A stretch of DNA of 64,000 bases from Chitinophagaceae bacterium (GTDB taxonomy: Bacteria > Bacteroidota > Bacteroidia > Chitinophagales > Chitinophagaceae). How positions within the stretch are numbered: the first letter of the stretch is position 1; the number at the start of each line of letters is the position of its first letter. A model generated the notes under the pieces. That model was not told the origin of the DNA, did no database searches, and was given only the letters and a program-made list of their open reading frames with translations. Made by a program: the position numbers and the translations under genes. The stretch lies in the NCBI GenBank assembly GCA_017307735.1, contig JAFKGR010000007.1, positions 62,001 to 126,000 on the forward strand, read 5' to 3'. Below, in pieces: positions 1 through 9,131 of the stretch.

Positions 1-321
1 AATAATGTTTCTTTTATAATGGATTTCTGATTTTATTTTATCAAAGGAAAGAGTGCTCAAATCCCTTTCGCTCCTGTTAAACCATGAAGCCACAACTGCC
101 CAGTGATTTGTAAAAGCATAAGCTCCCTGCAGATCTACCCCAGAGGTCTTATTATGGTTCGGCCTTAAAAATCGGGTAGAATAGGCAGCGCTTATTTTAG
201 AGTCTCCCTTTTCTTTGAAATAGGGAATGTTGGGAGCTGAGGGTGCGTAAATAAATCTTTGCGTAGTACACGAGATACTTAATATAATCGGGAAAAGGAA
301 TATAGGTGTAACTCTTTTCAT
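1..321 (-). CDS. hypothetical lipoprotein, N-terminal part (cut by window edge)
   Basis: The open frame starts at an ATG at 321 and runs off the left edge with 107 codons visible. The N-terminus is a lipoprotein signal: a hydrophobic stretch ending in SISC, with the lipidated Cys at residue 18. The mature part begins TTQRFIYAPSAPNIPYF and continues with alternating polar and hydrophobic residues (GVDLQGAYAFTNHWAVVA), like the first strands of an outer-membrane beta-barrel. I do not recognise a named family. An overlapping 60-codon frame starting at 379 has no signal sequence and is rejected in favour of this one. Confidence 0.6.
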   Translation of the reverse strand, partial: MKRVTPIFLFPIILSISCTTQRFIYAPSAPNIPYFKEKGDSKISAAYSTRFLRPNHNKTSGVDLQGAYAFTNHWAVVASWFNRSERDLSTLSFDKIKSEIHYKRNII

Positions 322-403
322 AAGCGGAAATTCTGTTGATGCAATCTACAAAAAAAATGGCCTGTATATTTTTATACAAGCCACTTCAAAAAAGTTATCT
401 GAA

Positions 404-2437
404 TTACCAGATTTTCACACGTTCATCTGCCGGGCGAAACATGCCATCACCGGGTTTCACATTCCAGGTCTTGTAAAATGTATCCATATCTGACATGGGG
501 CCGTTGACACGGTAAATTTCCGGAGAGTGCGGATCGTTATTGATTCTCCACAACAAACGTTCAGGGCGTGTTTTAATGCGCCAAACCTGGGCGGCTGACA
601 TAAAGAATCTTTGATCGGGCGTCAGTCCATCGATCTTCTTTTTGCTCTTTCCCTGCTTTGTCATTTTGAATGCCGCATAGGCAATATTCATTCCACCGAT
701 ATCAGCCATGTTTTCACCGAGTGTGAGTTTTCCATTCACATGGACAGAATCGAGCACCACATAATGGTTGTATTGGTTAACCACTTTTTGAGCGATGGCT
801 TCAAATTTTTTGCGGTCTTCGGGTGTCCACCAGTTTTTCAGGTTTCCGTCTTTGTCATATTGACTTCCCTGATCGTCGAAGCCATGCGTCATTTCATGGC
901 CAATGACATAACCGATACCTCCGTAGTTCACAGCATCATCTCCATGTTGGAAATAAAACGGAGGTTGAAGGATGCCGGCCGGAAATACAATTTCATTGAA
1001 AGAGGGATTGTAGTAAGCATTCACAGTTGGCGGCGTCATAAACCATTCAGACTTGTCGACGGGTTTATTGAGTTTATCAATATTTTGCTGATAGGCCCAT
1101 GCGCCAATATTCTGAAGATTTTGAACCAGAGAATTGCGATCTATATCGACACTCGAATAATCTTTCCATTTGTCAGGATATCCGATTTTAAGAGTGAATG
1201 CATTCAGTTTTTCAAGCGCTGTTTTCTTAGTGGCTTCACTCAACCAGCTTGCTTCTTTGATTTTTACAGCATAAGCCTTCTGGAGATTGTGTACCAGGTT
1301 AAGCATATAGGCTTTTGCTTCGGGAGGAAAATATTTCTGAACGTACAATTGTCCGAGGGCATCTCCCAATACGCTGTTGACAAGCGATGAAGCCCTTTGC
1401 CAGCGCGGTTCCGGAACCTGTTGCCCGCTCAAAGTCTTGCTGAAGAAATCGAAGTTGGCTTCTTCAAAAGGTTTGCTTAGCCAGCGGGCAGCATCATTTA
1501 CGATATGAAAAGTCAGATACTCTTTCCACACGTGAAGCGGTGTTGAACTTATAAGATTTGAAACGCCTTTATAAAAATCTGGTTGTCGTATCAGAAGTGT
1601 ATCTTCGTGTATGCCTAACTGTTGTAGTAAGGTATTCCAGTTGAGGTTTGGAGCTATTGCATTGATTTCATTTGCTGCCATCAGGTGATAATTGGCCTGT
1701 GGATCGCGGAGTTCTACCGGAGTTTTGGATGCTTTAGCAAGTTCTGTTTCAAGGTTGACAATATCGTTTGCGATTTTACCATGCGTATCAACAGTGCCCA
1801 TTGCCAGGTTAAAAATCTTTTCGATATATTTTTTATAGGCTGCTCTTATTTCTTTGCTTTTTGGATCCTGATTGAGATAATAGTTTTTGTTGGGGAGCCC
1901 CAATCCGCCTTGCCCGAAACGGGCACGTTCAAGATTGCTGTTTTTGTCGTCTGGCGAAACGGAGAAAGAAAAAAGAAGGCGGTTTCCTTTGGTGTATTGA
2001 GTGGTAATGAAGTCAAGTAAATCCTTTGTATTTTGGATAGATTGAATACGTCCCAGTGTACTCCAGAGAGGGCTGATTCCTGCGGCATTAATGGCATTGC
2101 TATCGAGTGCACTCGCATACAAATCACCAACCTGTTGAGCAACGGACCCTTTGGTTGGGTTATTCAAATTCAGGCAGGAGTCCAGAATGGTTCTCATGTT
2201 TGAAAGAGCCTGGTCTCTTACAACATAAAAAGATCCCCATCCGGTTTTATCGGCAGGAATGACTGCATTTTTTAGCCATGTACCATTGGCATACTCAAAG
2301 AAATTTTGCGCCGGATTTATTTTTGTATCTCTCCCCGAGAGATCCAAAGGATCCTTTTGGGCTGAGGCATCATTAGCGTGGCCAAGCATGCCAACGGTTG
2401 CAACGGCTGCAAAGAAGAAAGGAAATGTTCTGTTCAT
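404..2437 (-). CDS. M13 family (neprilysin/PepO-type) zinc metallopeptidase
   Basis: An exported zinc endopeptidase of 677 aa, the usual M13 length. A signal peptide (cleavage near ASA-QKD) is followed by the M13 N-terminal domain (about residues 45-430) and the catalytic domain. The catalytic domain carries the zinc motif VIGHEMTHGFDDQG, the substrate-binding sequence VNAYYNP upstream of it, and ENMADIGG, which supplies the third zinc ligand. Near the C-terminus RIKTRPERLLWRINND matches the family's conserved arginine region. The protein probably degrades peptides in the periplasm or at the cell surface. It is monocistronic, with a good Bacteroidota promoter upstream. No Cys lipobox is seen. 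Family assignment is secure, substrate unknown. Confidence 0.95.
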   Translation of the reverse strand: MNRTFPFFFAAVATVGMLGHANDASAQKDPLDLSGRDTKINPAQNFFEYANGTWLKNAVIPADKTGWGSFYVVRDQALSNMRTILDSCLNLNNPTKGSVAQQVGDLYASALDSNAINAAGISPLWSTLGRIQSIQNTKDLLDFITTQYTKGNRLLFSFSVSPDDKNSNLERARFGQGGLGLPNKNYYLNQDPKSKEIRAAYKKYIEKIFNLAMGTVDTHGKIANDIVNLETELAKASKTPVELRDPQANYHLMAANEINAIAPNLNWNTLLQQLGIHEDTLLIRQPDFYKGVSNLISSTPLHVWKEYLTFHIVNDAARWLSKPFEEANFDFFSKTLSGQQVPEPRWQRASSLVNSVLGDALGQLYVQKYFPPEAKAYMLNLVHNLQKAYAVKIKEASWLSEATKKTALEKLNAFTLKIGYPDKWKDYSSVDIDRNSLVQNLQNIGAWAYQQNIDKLNKPVDKSEWFMTPPTVNAYYNPSFNEIVFPAGILQPPFYFQHGDDAVNYGGIGYVIGHEMTHGFDDQGSQYDKDGNLKNWWTPEDRKKFEAIAQKVVNQYNHYVVLDSVHVNGKLTLGENMADIGGMNIAYAAFKMTKQGKSKKKIDGLTPDQRFFMSAAQVWRIKTRPERLLWRINNDPHSPEIYRVNGPMSDMDTFYKTWNVKPGDGMFRPADERVKIW

Positions 2438-2492
2438 GTGACCGAATTTTAATTTTATTGGAATAGAATTATTTTATTGTAATACCGCATAA

Positions 2493-2520
2493 CAAAGTTA
2501 TTTCTAAATGATAAATTCAA
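2493..2520 (-). promoter_or_regulatory. Bacteroidota-type promoter for the M13 peptidase gene
   Basis: Read on the minus strand there is TTG, 17 bases, then TAACTTTG. This fits the Bacteroidota -33 TTG / -7 TAnnTTTG pattern, about 55 bases before the start codon. Confidence 0.5.
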
Positions 2521-2683
2521 TTTGAATTGATTCCTTAATTTACGGATAGGCGGTATTGGAAGGATTGTTTAATGAGGTTCCTGCCGTTCAGTACTTTTGC
2601 AGTACGTTGTGCACACCGGTTAATCTGTTGAAAATATCTGGCAGGCAGGATGCGGGATTAATTGATAATTATCATTTTCTTTT

Positions 2684-4936
2684 ATGAAACATTTTAAAGA
2701 TCGAATCTGGCTGATACTTGTATTCATATTATGTTTGAGTGTCATGTCTTTTGTGATAAAAGGTAAAACCAGCGGTTTTTCATTTATGAATTATTTATCT
2801 GGTATTAATGTACCTTTTGAGGATACAGCCTTTTTCCAATATCCCAGAATATTTTTTGAAAACAGCCTGATGGAAGGCGGATATTTTTACAGCCACGTCA
2901 AATACAAATCTCCGGGCTGGGTCGAAAATGAAAATCTGAAGATTCCCGTTGACAGTGAAATATTTTTTACTCCCGGCAATTCATTAAAGCTGAAATATGT
3001 TTCCCGTCAGGGCGGATATTGGGATGCTACAATCGACTACAATAACTGGCGTGGCAAAGATCATTTTGAAGAGGGAAACCTTTTGGCATTTAAATTATTC
3101 ATCAGGACTGAAACAAACCGGGAATCATTGCCTTTCATTTCGATTGAAAGTAAAGATTCTGTTTTCTCCGAAACAATTAGTTTAAGGAAATACCTTCCGG
3201 CATACAGAACCGGAAAATGGCTGACCGTTTCCATCCCGCTAAAAGATTTTCAAAATACCAGTGTCAGGCATAGCGATGATATTATTGGCATTTCTTTTTC
3301 TCAGGGGAAGGCCGATGGCAACACGAACGAAATCTATATTGATCAATTGGAAATAACACCGGATGATGAGACTACCGCCAATTTGAAAAATGCACCGCAT
3401 CTTACCCGTGCCAGCGGATATGAAAGGCATGTGGATGTTTATTGGGACACGCTCTATAGCTCTCAATATCGTTACATAGAGATTTACAGATCTGAAGATG
3501 GGAAAAATTTTCAGGGTGTCGGAATCAGCGATCCCTCACGCGGACTTTTTACCGATTACACCGGCATCCCCAATCAGAAGTTTTATTATCGTGCAAAATG
3601 GCTGGATGATAAATATGATAGTTCGGAATTTTCAAATACCGTTGATACGTTGACTCATTTAATGTCAGATTCTGCTTTGCTGCGTATGGTACAGGAAGCT
3701 TCATTCAGATATTATTGGAACGGGGCAGAACCGAATAGCGGAATGACGCTTGAAGATATTCCGGGAAGGAAACACATGATTGCAACAGGTGCATCAGGCT
3801 TTGGAATGATGGCAGTTATTGTGGGTGTGAAACGAGGATTTATTTCAAGGCAGCAGGCTGTTAAACGTTTTACGAGAATCGTTCATTTTCTCCAAAATGC
3901 TGATAAATTTCACGGCGCTTTTTCCCATTTCATAGATGGGCGGACAGGAAAAGTAATCCCGTTTTTCGGTAAGTATGATGACGGAGGTGATTTGGTGGAA
4001 ACCTCTTTTTTGATGGAAGGATTATTAACAGCCCGTCAGTTTTTCGATAGGAATAATTATGCGGAAAAGTTCATTCGCGATGGTATCACTCAATTGTGGA
4101 AGGACGTAGAATGGAATTGGTACACGAGGTTTCCGGACAGTAATTATCTGTATTGGCACTGGTCACCGGATTATGCGTGGCACATCAATCATCGTTTTGT
4201 AGGATTTAATGAGGCGATGATTACTTACCTGCTTGCTATCGCTTCACCCACTTACGCGATTAAACCGGATTTGTATTACAAAGGATGGGCAAGCCAGACA
4301 CCTTATGCACAACAATACCGCATTAATTGGGGAGGTACAAAATCGGGAAGTATGTACACCAACGGACAAACATTTTACGGGATAAAACTGAAAGTGGGTG
4401 TTTCATCGGGAGGCCCTTTATTTTTTACGCATTATTCATACATGGGTTTTGATCCGCATGCTATCAGCGATGCATACACGAATTATTTTGAAAACAACAG
4501 AAGCATAGCGCTCATCAATTATCGTTATTGTCTTGAGAACCCCAATCGTTTTGATTATTATGGAAAAGGTGTTTGGGGAATTACAGCCAGTGACGGGCCT
4601 TTTGGTTATAATGCCCATGAACCAGTGGCTGCAAGAGATGACGGAACCATTGCGCCGACAGGCGCTATCAGTTCATTTCCTTATACCCCTGAACAATCTA
4701 TGGAAGCCCTGAAGGTTTTTTATCGCAGGTATGGGAAATTTCTTTGGGGTGAGTATGGATTCAGGGATGCTTTTAACCTGAAATATAATTGGTGTGCCCA
4801 AATTTATATGGGGCTTAACCAGGCGCCACAAGCCGTGATGATTGAAAATTACCGGAGTGGTTTTATATGGGATTTGTTTATGAAAAATCCGGAAATGAAA
4901 AAAGCTTTGGATGATATTCGGCAAGACGTTCATTGA
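2684..4936 (+). CDS. exported glycoamylase-domain (PF10091, GH144-like) glycoside hydrolase
   Basis: A 750-aa exported enzyme. An N-terminal hydrophobic segment is followed by a beta-sandwich, carbohydrate-binding-like region (about 60-225, ending in EIYIDQLEITPDD), a fibronectin-III-like module (about 235-325) and a C-terminal (alpha/alpha)6 'glycoamylase' domain (about 330-745). That domain has the family sequences ATGASGFGMMA, GDLVETSFLMEGLL and SYMGFDPHAISDAYTNYF. Despite the Pfam name, characterised relatives in Chitinophaga (GH144) are endo-beta-1,2-glucanases, so beta-1,2-glucan is a better guess than starch. No sugar transporter or regulator sits beside it. It ends 85 bp before the convergent LytTR gene. 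The accessory domains suggest surface or periplasmic polysaccharide binding. Confidence 0.8.
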   Translation: MKHFKDRIWLILVFILCLSVMSFVIKGKTSGFSFMNYLSGINVPFEDTAFFQYPRIFFENSLMEGGYFYSHVKYKSPGWVENENLKIPVDSEIFFTPGNSLKLKYVSRQGGYWDATIDYNNWRGKDHFEEGNLLAFKLFIRTETNRESLPFISIESKDSVFSETISLRKYLPAYRTGKWLTVSIPLKDFQNTSVRHSDDIIGISFSQGKADGNTNEIYIDQLEITPDDETTANLKNAPHLTRASGYERHVDVYWDTLYSSQYRYIEIYRSEDGKNFQGVGISDPSRGLFTDYTGIPNQKFYYRAKWLDDKYDSSEFSNTVDTLTHLMSDSALLRMVQEASFRYYWNGAEPNSGMTLEDIPGRKHMIATGASGFGMMAVIVGVKRGFISRQQAVKRFTRIVHFLQNADKFHGAFSHFIDGRTGKVIPFFGKYDDGGDLVETSFLMEGLLTARQFFDRNNYAEKFIRDGITQLWKDVEWNWYTRFPDSNYLYWHWSPDYAWHINHRFVGFNEAMITYLLAIASPTYAIKPDLYYKGWASQTPYAQQYRINWGGTKSGSMYTNGQTFYGIKLKVGVSSGGPLFFTHYSYMGFDPHAISDAYTNYFENNRSIALINYRYCLENPNRFDYYGKGVWGITASDGPFGYNAHEPVAARDDGTIAPTGAISSFPYTPEQSMEALKVFYRRYGKFLWGEYGFRDAFNLKYNWCAQIYMGLNQAPQAVMIENYRSGFIWDLFMKNPEMKKALDDIRQDVH

Positions 4937-5021
4937 ATACCAACCCATCGCCTTAAACATTGTAGGTAACCCTATGTAACGGCTTTCAAGTATCAAACAG
5001 CTAAATATTAGCTATTACTCG

Positions 5022-5771
5022 TTACTTAGACATTAATTTCTGCTTGACAAAGTCCTTTCTTGCCCTTGATACTGGAATGTTTTTTTCACTTGTTGTTTGT
5101 ATATAGCAAATTGCGCCTTCCTTGTTCAGACTCTTTACAAAATGCTTATTTACTATATATGACTGATGACAGCGTATAAACATATTATCAGGTAATAATT
5201 CCTCATATTCGTACAGACCTTTTGACACAACGATTTTTTCTCCGTTTGCCAAATTAAATATTGTGTAATTATTTTCGGATTGGCAAAAAACTATTTCATG
5301 AATATGAATAAATCGAATTTCATTTAAAAGAGGCAACGCAATATTTTCTTTTTCAGAACTCAGTTCACCGATATGAGTTAATAAATTCCGTATCTGGCTA
5401 TCCGAAAATTCTTTTTTATTCTTTCTTTCTGCCTTTTTTACTGAAGCTATCAGGTCGTTAACATTTATTGGCTTCAATAAATAATCTAGTGCTGAAAATT
5501 TTATTGCTCGTATTGCATAACTATCAAATGCAGTTACAAAAATAACCTGAAATGAATATGAAGAAAGTTCGCTAAGTAAATCGAAACCACTTTTGTTTGG
5601 CATTTGAATATCCAAAAAAAGTATATCAATATCGTTGTTTTGAATTATTTTCTTTCCTTCGTCAGAGTTTAAAGCTGTACCTACCACATTTACAAACGGA
5701 CAGTACTGCTTTAGCAGGGAGATAAGATTGTTAACATTATTTAATTCATCATCAATTATTGCAGCTTTCAT
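5022..5771 (-). CDS. LytTR-family response regulator
   Basis: A cytoplasmic DNA-binding response regulator of 249 aa. The receiver domain (about 1-115) has the acidic pocket IIDDE, the phosphoacceptor Asp in DILFLDIQMP and the switch Lys in YLLKPIN. The C-terminal LytTR domain (about 145-249) has IRFIHIHEIVFCQSENNYT and MFIRCHQSYIVNKH. I start at the ATG at 5771, because the longer frame needs a TTG three codons upstream. This ATG overlaps the kinase stop in an ATGA arrangement, so translation is coupled and the two proteins form a cognate pair. LytTR regulators of this type bind direct repeats and often control exported proteins. The target is not evident, but two small exported Cys-motif proteins lie upstream of the kinase. 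Confidence 0.92.
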   Translation of the reverse strand: MKAAIIDDELNNVNNLISLLKQYCPFVNVVGTALNSDEGKKIIQNNDIDILFLDIQMPNKSGFDLLSELSSYSFQVIFVTAFDSYAIRAIKFSALDYLLKPINVNDLIASVKKAERKNKKEFSDSQIRNLLTHIGELSSEKENIALPLLNEIRFIHIHEIVFCQSENNYTIFNLANGEKIVVSKGLYEYEELLPDNMFIRCHQSYIVNKHFVKSLNKEGAICYIQTTSEKNIPVSRARKDFVKQKLMSK

Positions 5772-7321
5772 GTAAACCAATTTTTAAAATAAAAATAAGC
5801 GATGGTACCATTTTCGGTTATGTCAATTTTATACTGGATTTGTCTTTCATTACAAATCTCGTTTATAACTGCAATACGTTCCTTTGTTAAAGAAATACCA
5901 AACCCATTTCCATTGGCTTTATTTTGCCAATGTCCATTATCAAAGATGGTTACTAAAAATCCCTGAGCTTGCTTATTTATTTGTATATCAATGACACCCT
6001 TGTTTCCCATACCGCAAATCCCATGTTTTATTGCATTTTCAATACTGGGCTGAAATATCATTGGCGGTATCTCAACATCAACCAGATTTATTGCTGTATC
6101 TATTGCAAAATTGAAAGAAAATTGAAACCTTAATTGCTCTATCTCAAGATAATCTTTTAATAATTCTACCTCTTCAGCAAGAGGTATAAAAATTACTTCA
6201 CTATTTTTTAGAGCTCCTCGAAGTACTGTGGAAAACCTTGCTAAATATTGATTTGCTTGCTGCTTATCATTGTTATTTACAAGCGACTGAATAGAGCTTA
6301 GTGCATTAAAAATAAAATGAGGGTTAAGCTGCGCCTGTACGGCTTTTAGTCTATACCGAACCTGCTCAATTTTTCTTTTTTCATTGCTCCATTGCACTCT
6401 CATCTGAATAAAAAATATGCTCAGCGCAACGACTAAAGCAAATGCAACAAAGCTTGTAATAGCAAGAATGGTTTCATACCAGTGAGCTGAGACTTTAATC
6501 ACATATTCATTTATCGAATTGCTGCCGACATATTTTACCTTGAAAAAGTATGTTTTATTGCTCTTTAAATTACGAAGTAAAGTAAAATGGCCTGTTCTTT
6601 GCCAGGCACTGCTATCATGCACTGTATTCAATCTGTACAAAATACTTGAATCTTCATTTACTGATAGATTGGTAAACACTAATTCCAAATAACGGCTGGG
6701 GTCAACCTGAATCAATTTATCATTTAACTCATTAAACCCGTCCCGATATTTTTTTTCTTTGACAATAGCAGATCTCAAACTTCCTTTTGTGGTATCATTA
6801 TCGCCAACCTCTCTAAATAATTCGACAGAAGGGAGGTTTTTCCTTCTTTCAAATTCAAAAACTTGAAATACTTTTCCACCCGGTTTTTTAAAACTTATTA
6901 TTAATACTTGCCCTTCATTAAGAGATGTATCTATAAAATAATTTGCCTGGTTCTTTTCATTATAATTTACATTCAATTTTAATTTTCGCCATCTTGTATT
7001 AACAGTCCCCTTCCCTTCAATTTTATAATCAACCTCTTGTAGCGATATTTTTTTTACCCCCACCAGATAATCAATTCTATGAATGATTGAATAAGTATGA
7101 GCTTCAAAAGAAGTTCCCATTCTTATAGATGGTGACAAAAGCGGAAATTTAATCCAGATTATACTATCATGAGGATTATATATGATTTCATCATTAAGAT
7201 GTAAATCACTCTCAACAAATACTGACATTTGTGATACATAGCCAATTCTGTCATGAGTCTTTGGCTGAGAATTACCTATGGTTGATAGCAAGGTAAAAAA
7301 AATAAAAAAATAAAAATTCAA
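5768..7321 (-). CDS. LytS-type membrane sensor histidine kinase (His_kinase PF06580)
   Basis: A 517-aa sensor kinase. A signal sequence is followed by an extracytoplasmic, beta-rich sensor of about 270 residues, one transmembrane helix (about 287-308, ITSFVAFALVVALSIFFI), then the kinase core. The phosphoacceptor is in QAQLNPHFIFNALSSIQ. The ATP-binding part has PPMIFQPSIENAIKHGI and a short G-box (FDNGHWQNKANGNGFGISL). The start must be TTG: an in-frame stop lies just upstream and the next ATG would delete the signal sequence. Its stop overlaps the regulator's ATG. The sensor resembles the Ig-like modules that precede the membrane helix in other Bacteroidota LytS kinases. The ligand is unknown. 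Confidence 0.9.
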   Translation of the reverse strand: MNFYFFIFFTLLSTIGNSQPKTHDRIGYVSQMSVFVESDLHLNDEIIYNPHDSIIWIKFPLLSPSIRMGTSFEAHTYSIIHRIDYLVGVKKISLQEVDYKIEGKGTVNTRWRKLKLNVNYNEKNQANYFIDTSLNEGQVLIISFKKPGGKVFQVFEFERRKNLPSVELFREVGDNDTTKGSLRSAIVKEKKYRDGFNELNDKLIQVDPSRYLELVFTNLSVNEDSSILYRLNTVHDSSAWQRTGHFTLLRNLKSNKTYFFKVKYVGSNSINEYVIKVSAHWYETILAITSFVAFALVVALSIFFIQMRVQWSNEKRKIEQVRYRLKAVQAQLNPHFIFNALSSIQSLVNNNDKQQANQYLARFSTVLRGALKNSEVIFIPLAEEVELLKDYLEIEQLRFQFSFNFAIDTAINLVDVEIPPMIFQPSIENAIKHGICGMGNKGVIDIQINKQAQGFLVTIFDNGHWQNKANGNGFGISLTKERIAVINEICNERQIQYKIDITENGTIAYFYFKNWFT

Positions 7322-7326
7322 CTTAA

Positions 7327-7452
7327 TTTATTTTAAATATTCCCCTTACAAGAGCTATTGAAAAACTTGTATTTCGACAAGTTAGAAATGGTTCAATCGC
7401 AACAGGAAGCCAAGTAAAAATAATAATTTATTTTCCTGTTCATAATATTTAA
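7327..7452 (+). pseudogene. possible C-terminal remnant of a second LytS-type kinase
   Basis: A plus-strand frame closed by stops on both sides reads RAIEKLVFRQVRNGSIATGS and then QVKIIIYFPVHNI before TAA. The tail (short loop, then a QVKIIIYFP-like final strand) resembles the last strand of LytS-family ATPase domains. It lies back to back with the intact kinase on the other strand and has no start or upstream domain. This is a similarity judged by eye on about 40 residues, so it may be chance. Confidence 0.25.
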
Positions 7453-7550
7453 CCCGGGCTATAGACAACAATCAAAAAAATTGAAATTTATATCATTCAC
7501 CGACCGATTTAAGGGCTGCAAGCTGTATTTATTATACTGAATTTAAATCC

Positions 7551-7577
7551 AAAAAGCCCGATTTAATCGGACTTTTT
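7551..7577 (-). terminator. hairpin terminator downstream of the Cys-motif pair
   Basis: An 11-bp arm (AAAAAGCCCGATT) pairs with AATCGGACTTTTT with one mismatch and almost no loop, and is T-rich on both sides. It sits 42 bp past the stop of the 7619-8158 gene and separates that pair from the kinase gene. Confidence 0.7.
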
Positions 7578-7618
7578 GAAGAAAAGAAGTTCAGTAGAAT
7601 AAGTAGTATTGCTAGAAT

Positions 7619-8158
7619 TTACTCGATAGTCATCGTACAACCAGAACAAGAGCAGTCAACGTCAACAGACCCGTCAGGATGTTCAAGTGCATGAACCTTG
7701 CAACATTCAGAACCACTACATGAGTATTTGTGAACACTCATCATACTTGCTTCTGTCGATGGATAGTTCTGAATATATTTATCATCAATTACAACTTTTA
7801 CATCACCTGTTGATGTAATTTTTTCTTTTACGCCTTGCATTAGCACAACATTTGTAATCATCCCGTCTTTTGTTTTATACTCTATATCTGAGATAACGCC
7901 CCCACTTTTAGTGATACTATATTTAATATTAGTAATATTATACTCCAGATTATCTGTTTGAAATTTTCTATTTATACTACTTGCAATTAAAGATTTTAAT
8001 TCAGCAGTACTTTGAGCGATTTGAACGCCATTAGGTGCTTTAAGACTGAGTAAAGTTTGACCTTCTTGTGCCGGGTTATTTACTTCTGATTTCTTGCAAG
8101 CGAAAAAAATAGCTGAACAGATAAATAATGCTGCTATTGAAGAGAAAATCTTTTTCAT
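7619..8158 (-). CDS. small exported lipoprotein with C-terminal Cys/His motif (paralogue 2)
   Basis: A 179-aa predicted lipoprotein with lipobox SAIFFACKK. The middle is a mixed alpha/beta region that begins APNGVQIAQSTAELKSLIASS. The last 33 residues form a compact Cys-rich tail: CSGSECCKVHALEHPDGS followed by VDVDCSCSGC. Six Cys and two His in fixed spacing could bind a metal or form disulfides. The neighbour at 8195-8686 has the same layout (APNGESIAENLDKLKSIL, then the same Cys pattern), so the two are paralogues 36 bp apart in one operon. I do not recognise a named family, and no function can be assigned from sequence alone. A terminator follows it, then the LytS/LytTR pair on the same strand. 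Confidence 0.8.
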   Translation of the reverse strand: MKKIFSSIAALFICSAIFFACKKSEVNNPAQEGQTLLSLKAPNGVQIAQSTAELKSLIASSINRKFQTDNLEYNITNIKYSITKSGGVISDIEYKTKDGMITNVVLMQGVKEKITSTGDVKVVIDDKYIQNYPSTEASMMSVHKYSCSGSECCKVHALEHPDGSVDVDCSCSGCTMTIE

Positions 8159-8194
8159 TTTTTTTAATTTTATAGGTTTAAAAATTTGAGCTGG

Positions 8195-8686
8195 TTACTC
8201 TATGCGGATTCCGCATGGACTGCATGTACAATCAACGTGAATGTTATTGTCGTCTCCAATGTGAACATGAACTTGACAACATTCGCCACCTGTACATGTA
8301 ACTTTAATCACTTCGTTTTGTGAATAAGTATTATCTAAAGCTTTGCCTTCTGAAATTATGTTAGCCGACGGAATATTTTTAAACAACACAACATTTGAAT
8401 TGTATCCACTTGCAGTTTTAAATTCAACATTTGCAATAATGCCAGCGGAAAATTTATTCTTCAAAAAAGTTATTTCAGAAATATTAAAATCTTGTTTTGT
8501 CTTAAATTTTGCATTTACGGAGCTATTTAAAATAGATTTTAACTTGTCAAGGTTCTCTGCAATAGATTCTCCATTTGGAGCAACAGTTCTATAATCTAGT
8601 GGCTTTTTGTTAGACATACTCCATGACACAAAAAATATCAGGGACAACCCTGTAATTACTGTAAACAGCACCACTTTATTTTTCAT
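8195..8686 (-). CDS. small exported protein with C-terminal Cys/His motif (paralogue 1)
   Basis: A 163-aa protein with an N-terminal hydrophobic segment (VVLFTVITGLSLIFFVSW). No Cys follows it, so this copy is anchored or secreted rather than lipidated, unlike its paralogue downstream. The central region keeps the APNG...L..LKSIL and NVEFKTASGYNSNVVLFK patterns of the sister gene. The tail is CTGGECCQVHVHIGDDNN then IHVDCTCSPC, with the Cys spacing identical to paralogue 2 and an extra His. It is the first gene of the pair. No named family is recognised. The shared spacing is the strongest evidence that the motif is functional. Confidence 0.78.
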   Translation of the reverse strand: MKNKVVLFTVITGLSLIFFVSWSMSNKKPLDYRTVAPNGESIAENLDKLKSILNSSVNAKFKTKQDFNISEITFLKNKFSAGIIANVEFKTASGYNSNVVLFKNIPSANIISEGKALDNTYSQNEVIKVTCTGGECCQVHVHIGDDNNIHVDCTCSPCGIRIE

Positions 8687-9020
8687 AAAAAAATATTAAC
8701 AATGAATAAATAATTTTCTTAGCCCAAAATTCAAGACGGTTTATTCCTCGTCAAACGATAAATGTGAACTCAGTATAATTTGATGTGAATTCAGCTTTTT
8801 CTCTTAGTAGAAAATTTCTTATTGTCATATTGAAGGGCTACCTGCAAACCGGCAGTTTTACGTCAGCAGGGGTCGACGAATAAATCCTCATCGGCAGTAA
8901 TTCTTTCGGCTACATATCCGGCTGACCAAACACGGCTGAGCGACAGAACATGTTTTTAACTTCAGTATCTATAATTGGCTTCAGTTAAATAATGCAGACT
9001 GTATTCCGGGTTCCCGTATA

Positions 9021-9088
9021 AATTAAAGAGGCAGAGAGATTAACCGGGATGCACTATTCAATTCTAAATTCTCTCCGCCTCTTAAATT
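9021..9088 (-). terminator. long imperfect hairpin in the 8687-9131 gene-free stretch
   Basis: Arms of about 20 bp (9021-9041 AATTAAAGAGGCAGAGAGAT and its near complement at 9067-9088) enclose a loop of about 25 bases. The hairpin lies just past the stop of the pirin gene and may end its transcript. The rest of the 445-bp interval has no convincing gene, only short stop-ridden frames. Confidence 0.35.
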
Positions 9089-9131
9089 AAAGCGTGTTTT
9101 GATGAACGCCTTTAACTATCCTCTGCTAATT

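Noticed and set aside
611..1390. 259-codon plus-strand frame inside the M13 peptidase gene
   Set aside because: Antisense to a gene with intact zinc motifs; the translation is a low-quality mixture without domains, as expected of a shadow frame.
2684..4936. Starch-degrading glucoamylase
   Set aside because: The Pfam name suggests it, but characterised relatives (GH144) act on beta-1,2-glucan and no starch-binding context is present.
8687..9131. Remnant gene in the gap before pirin
   Set aside because: Some short frames look protein-like (for example GYVAERITADEDLF) but they break after about 30 codons in every frame and resemble nothing I know.
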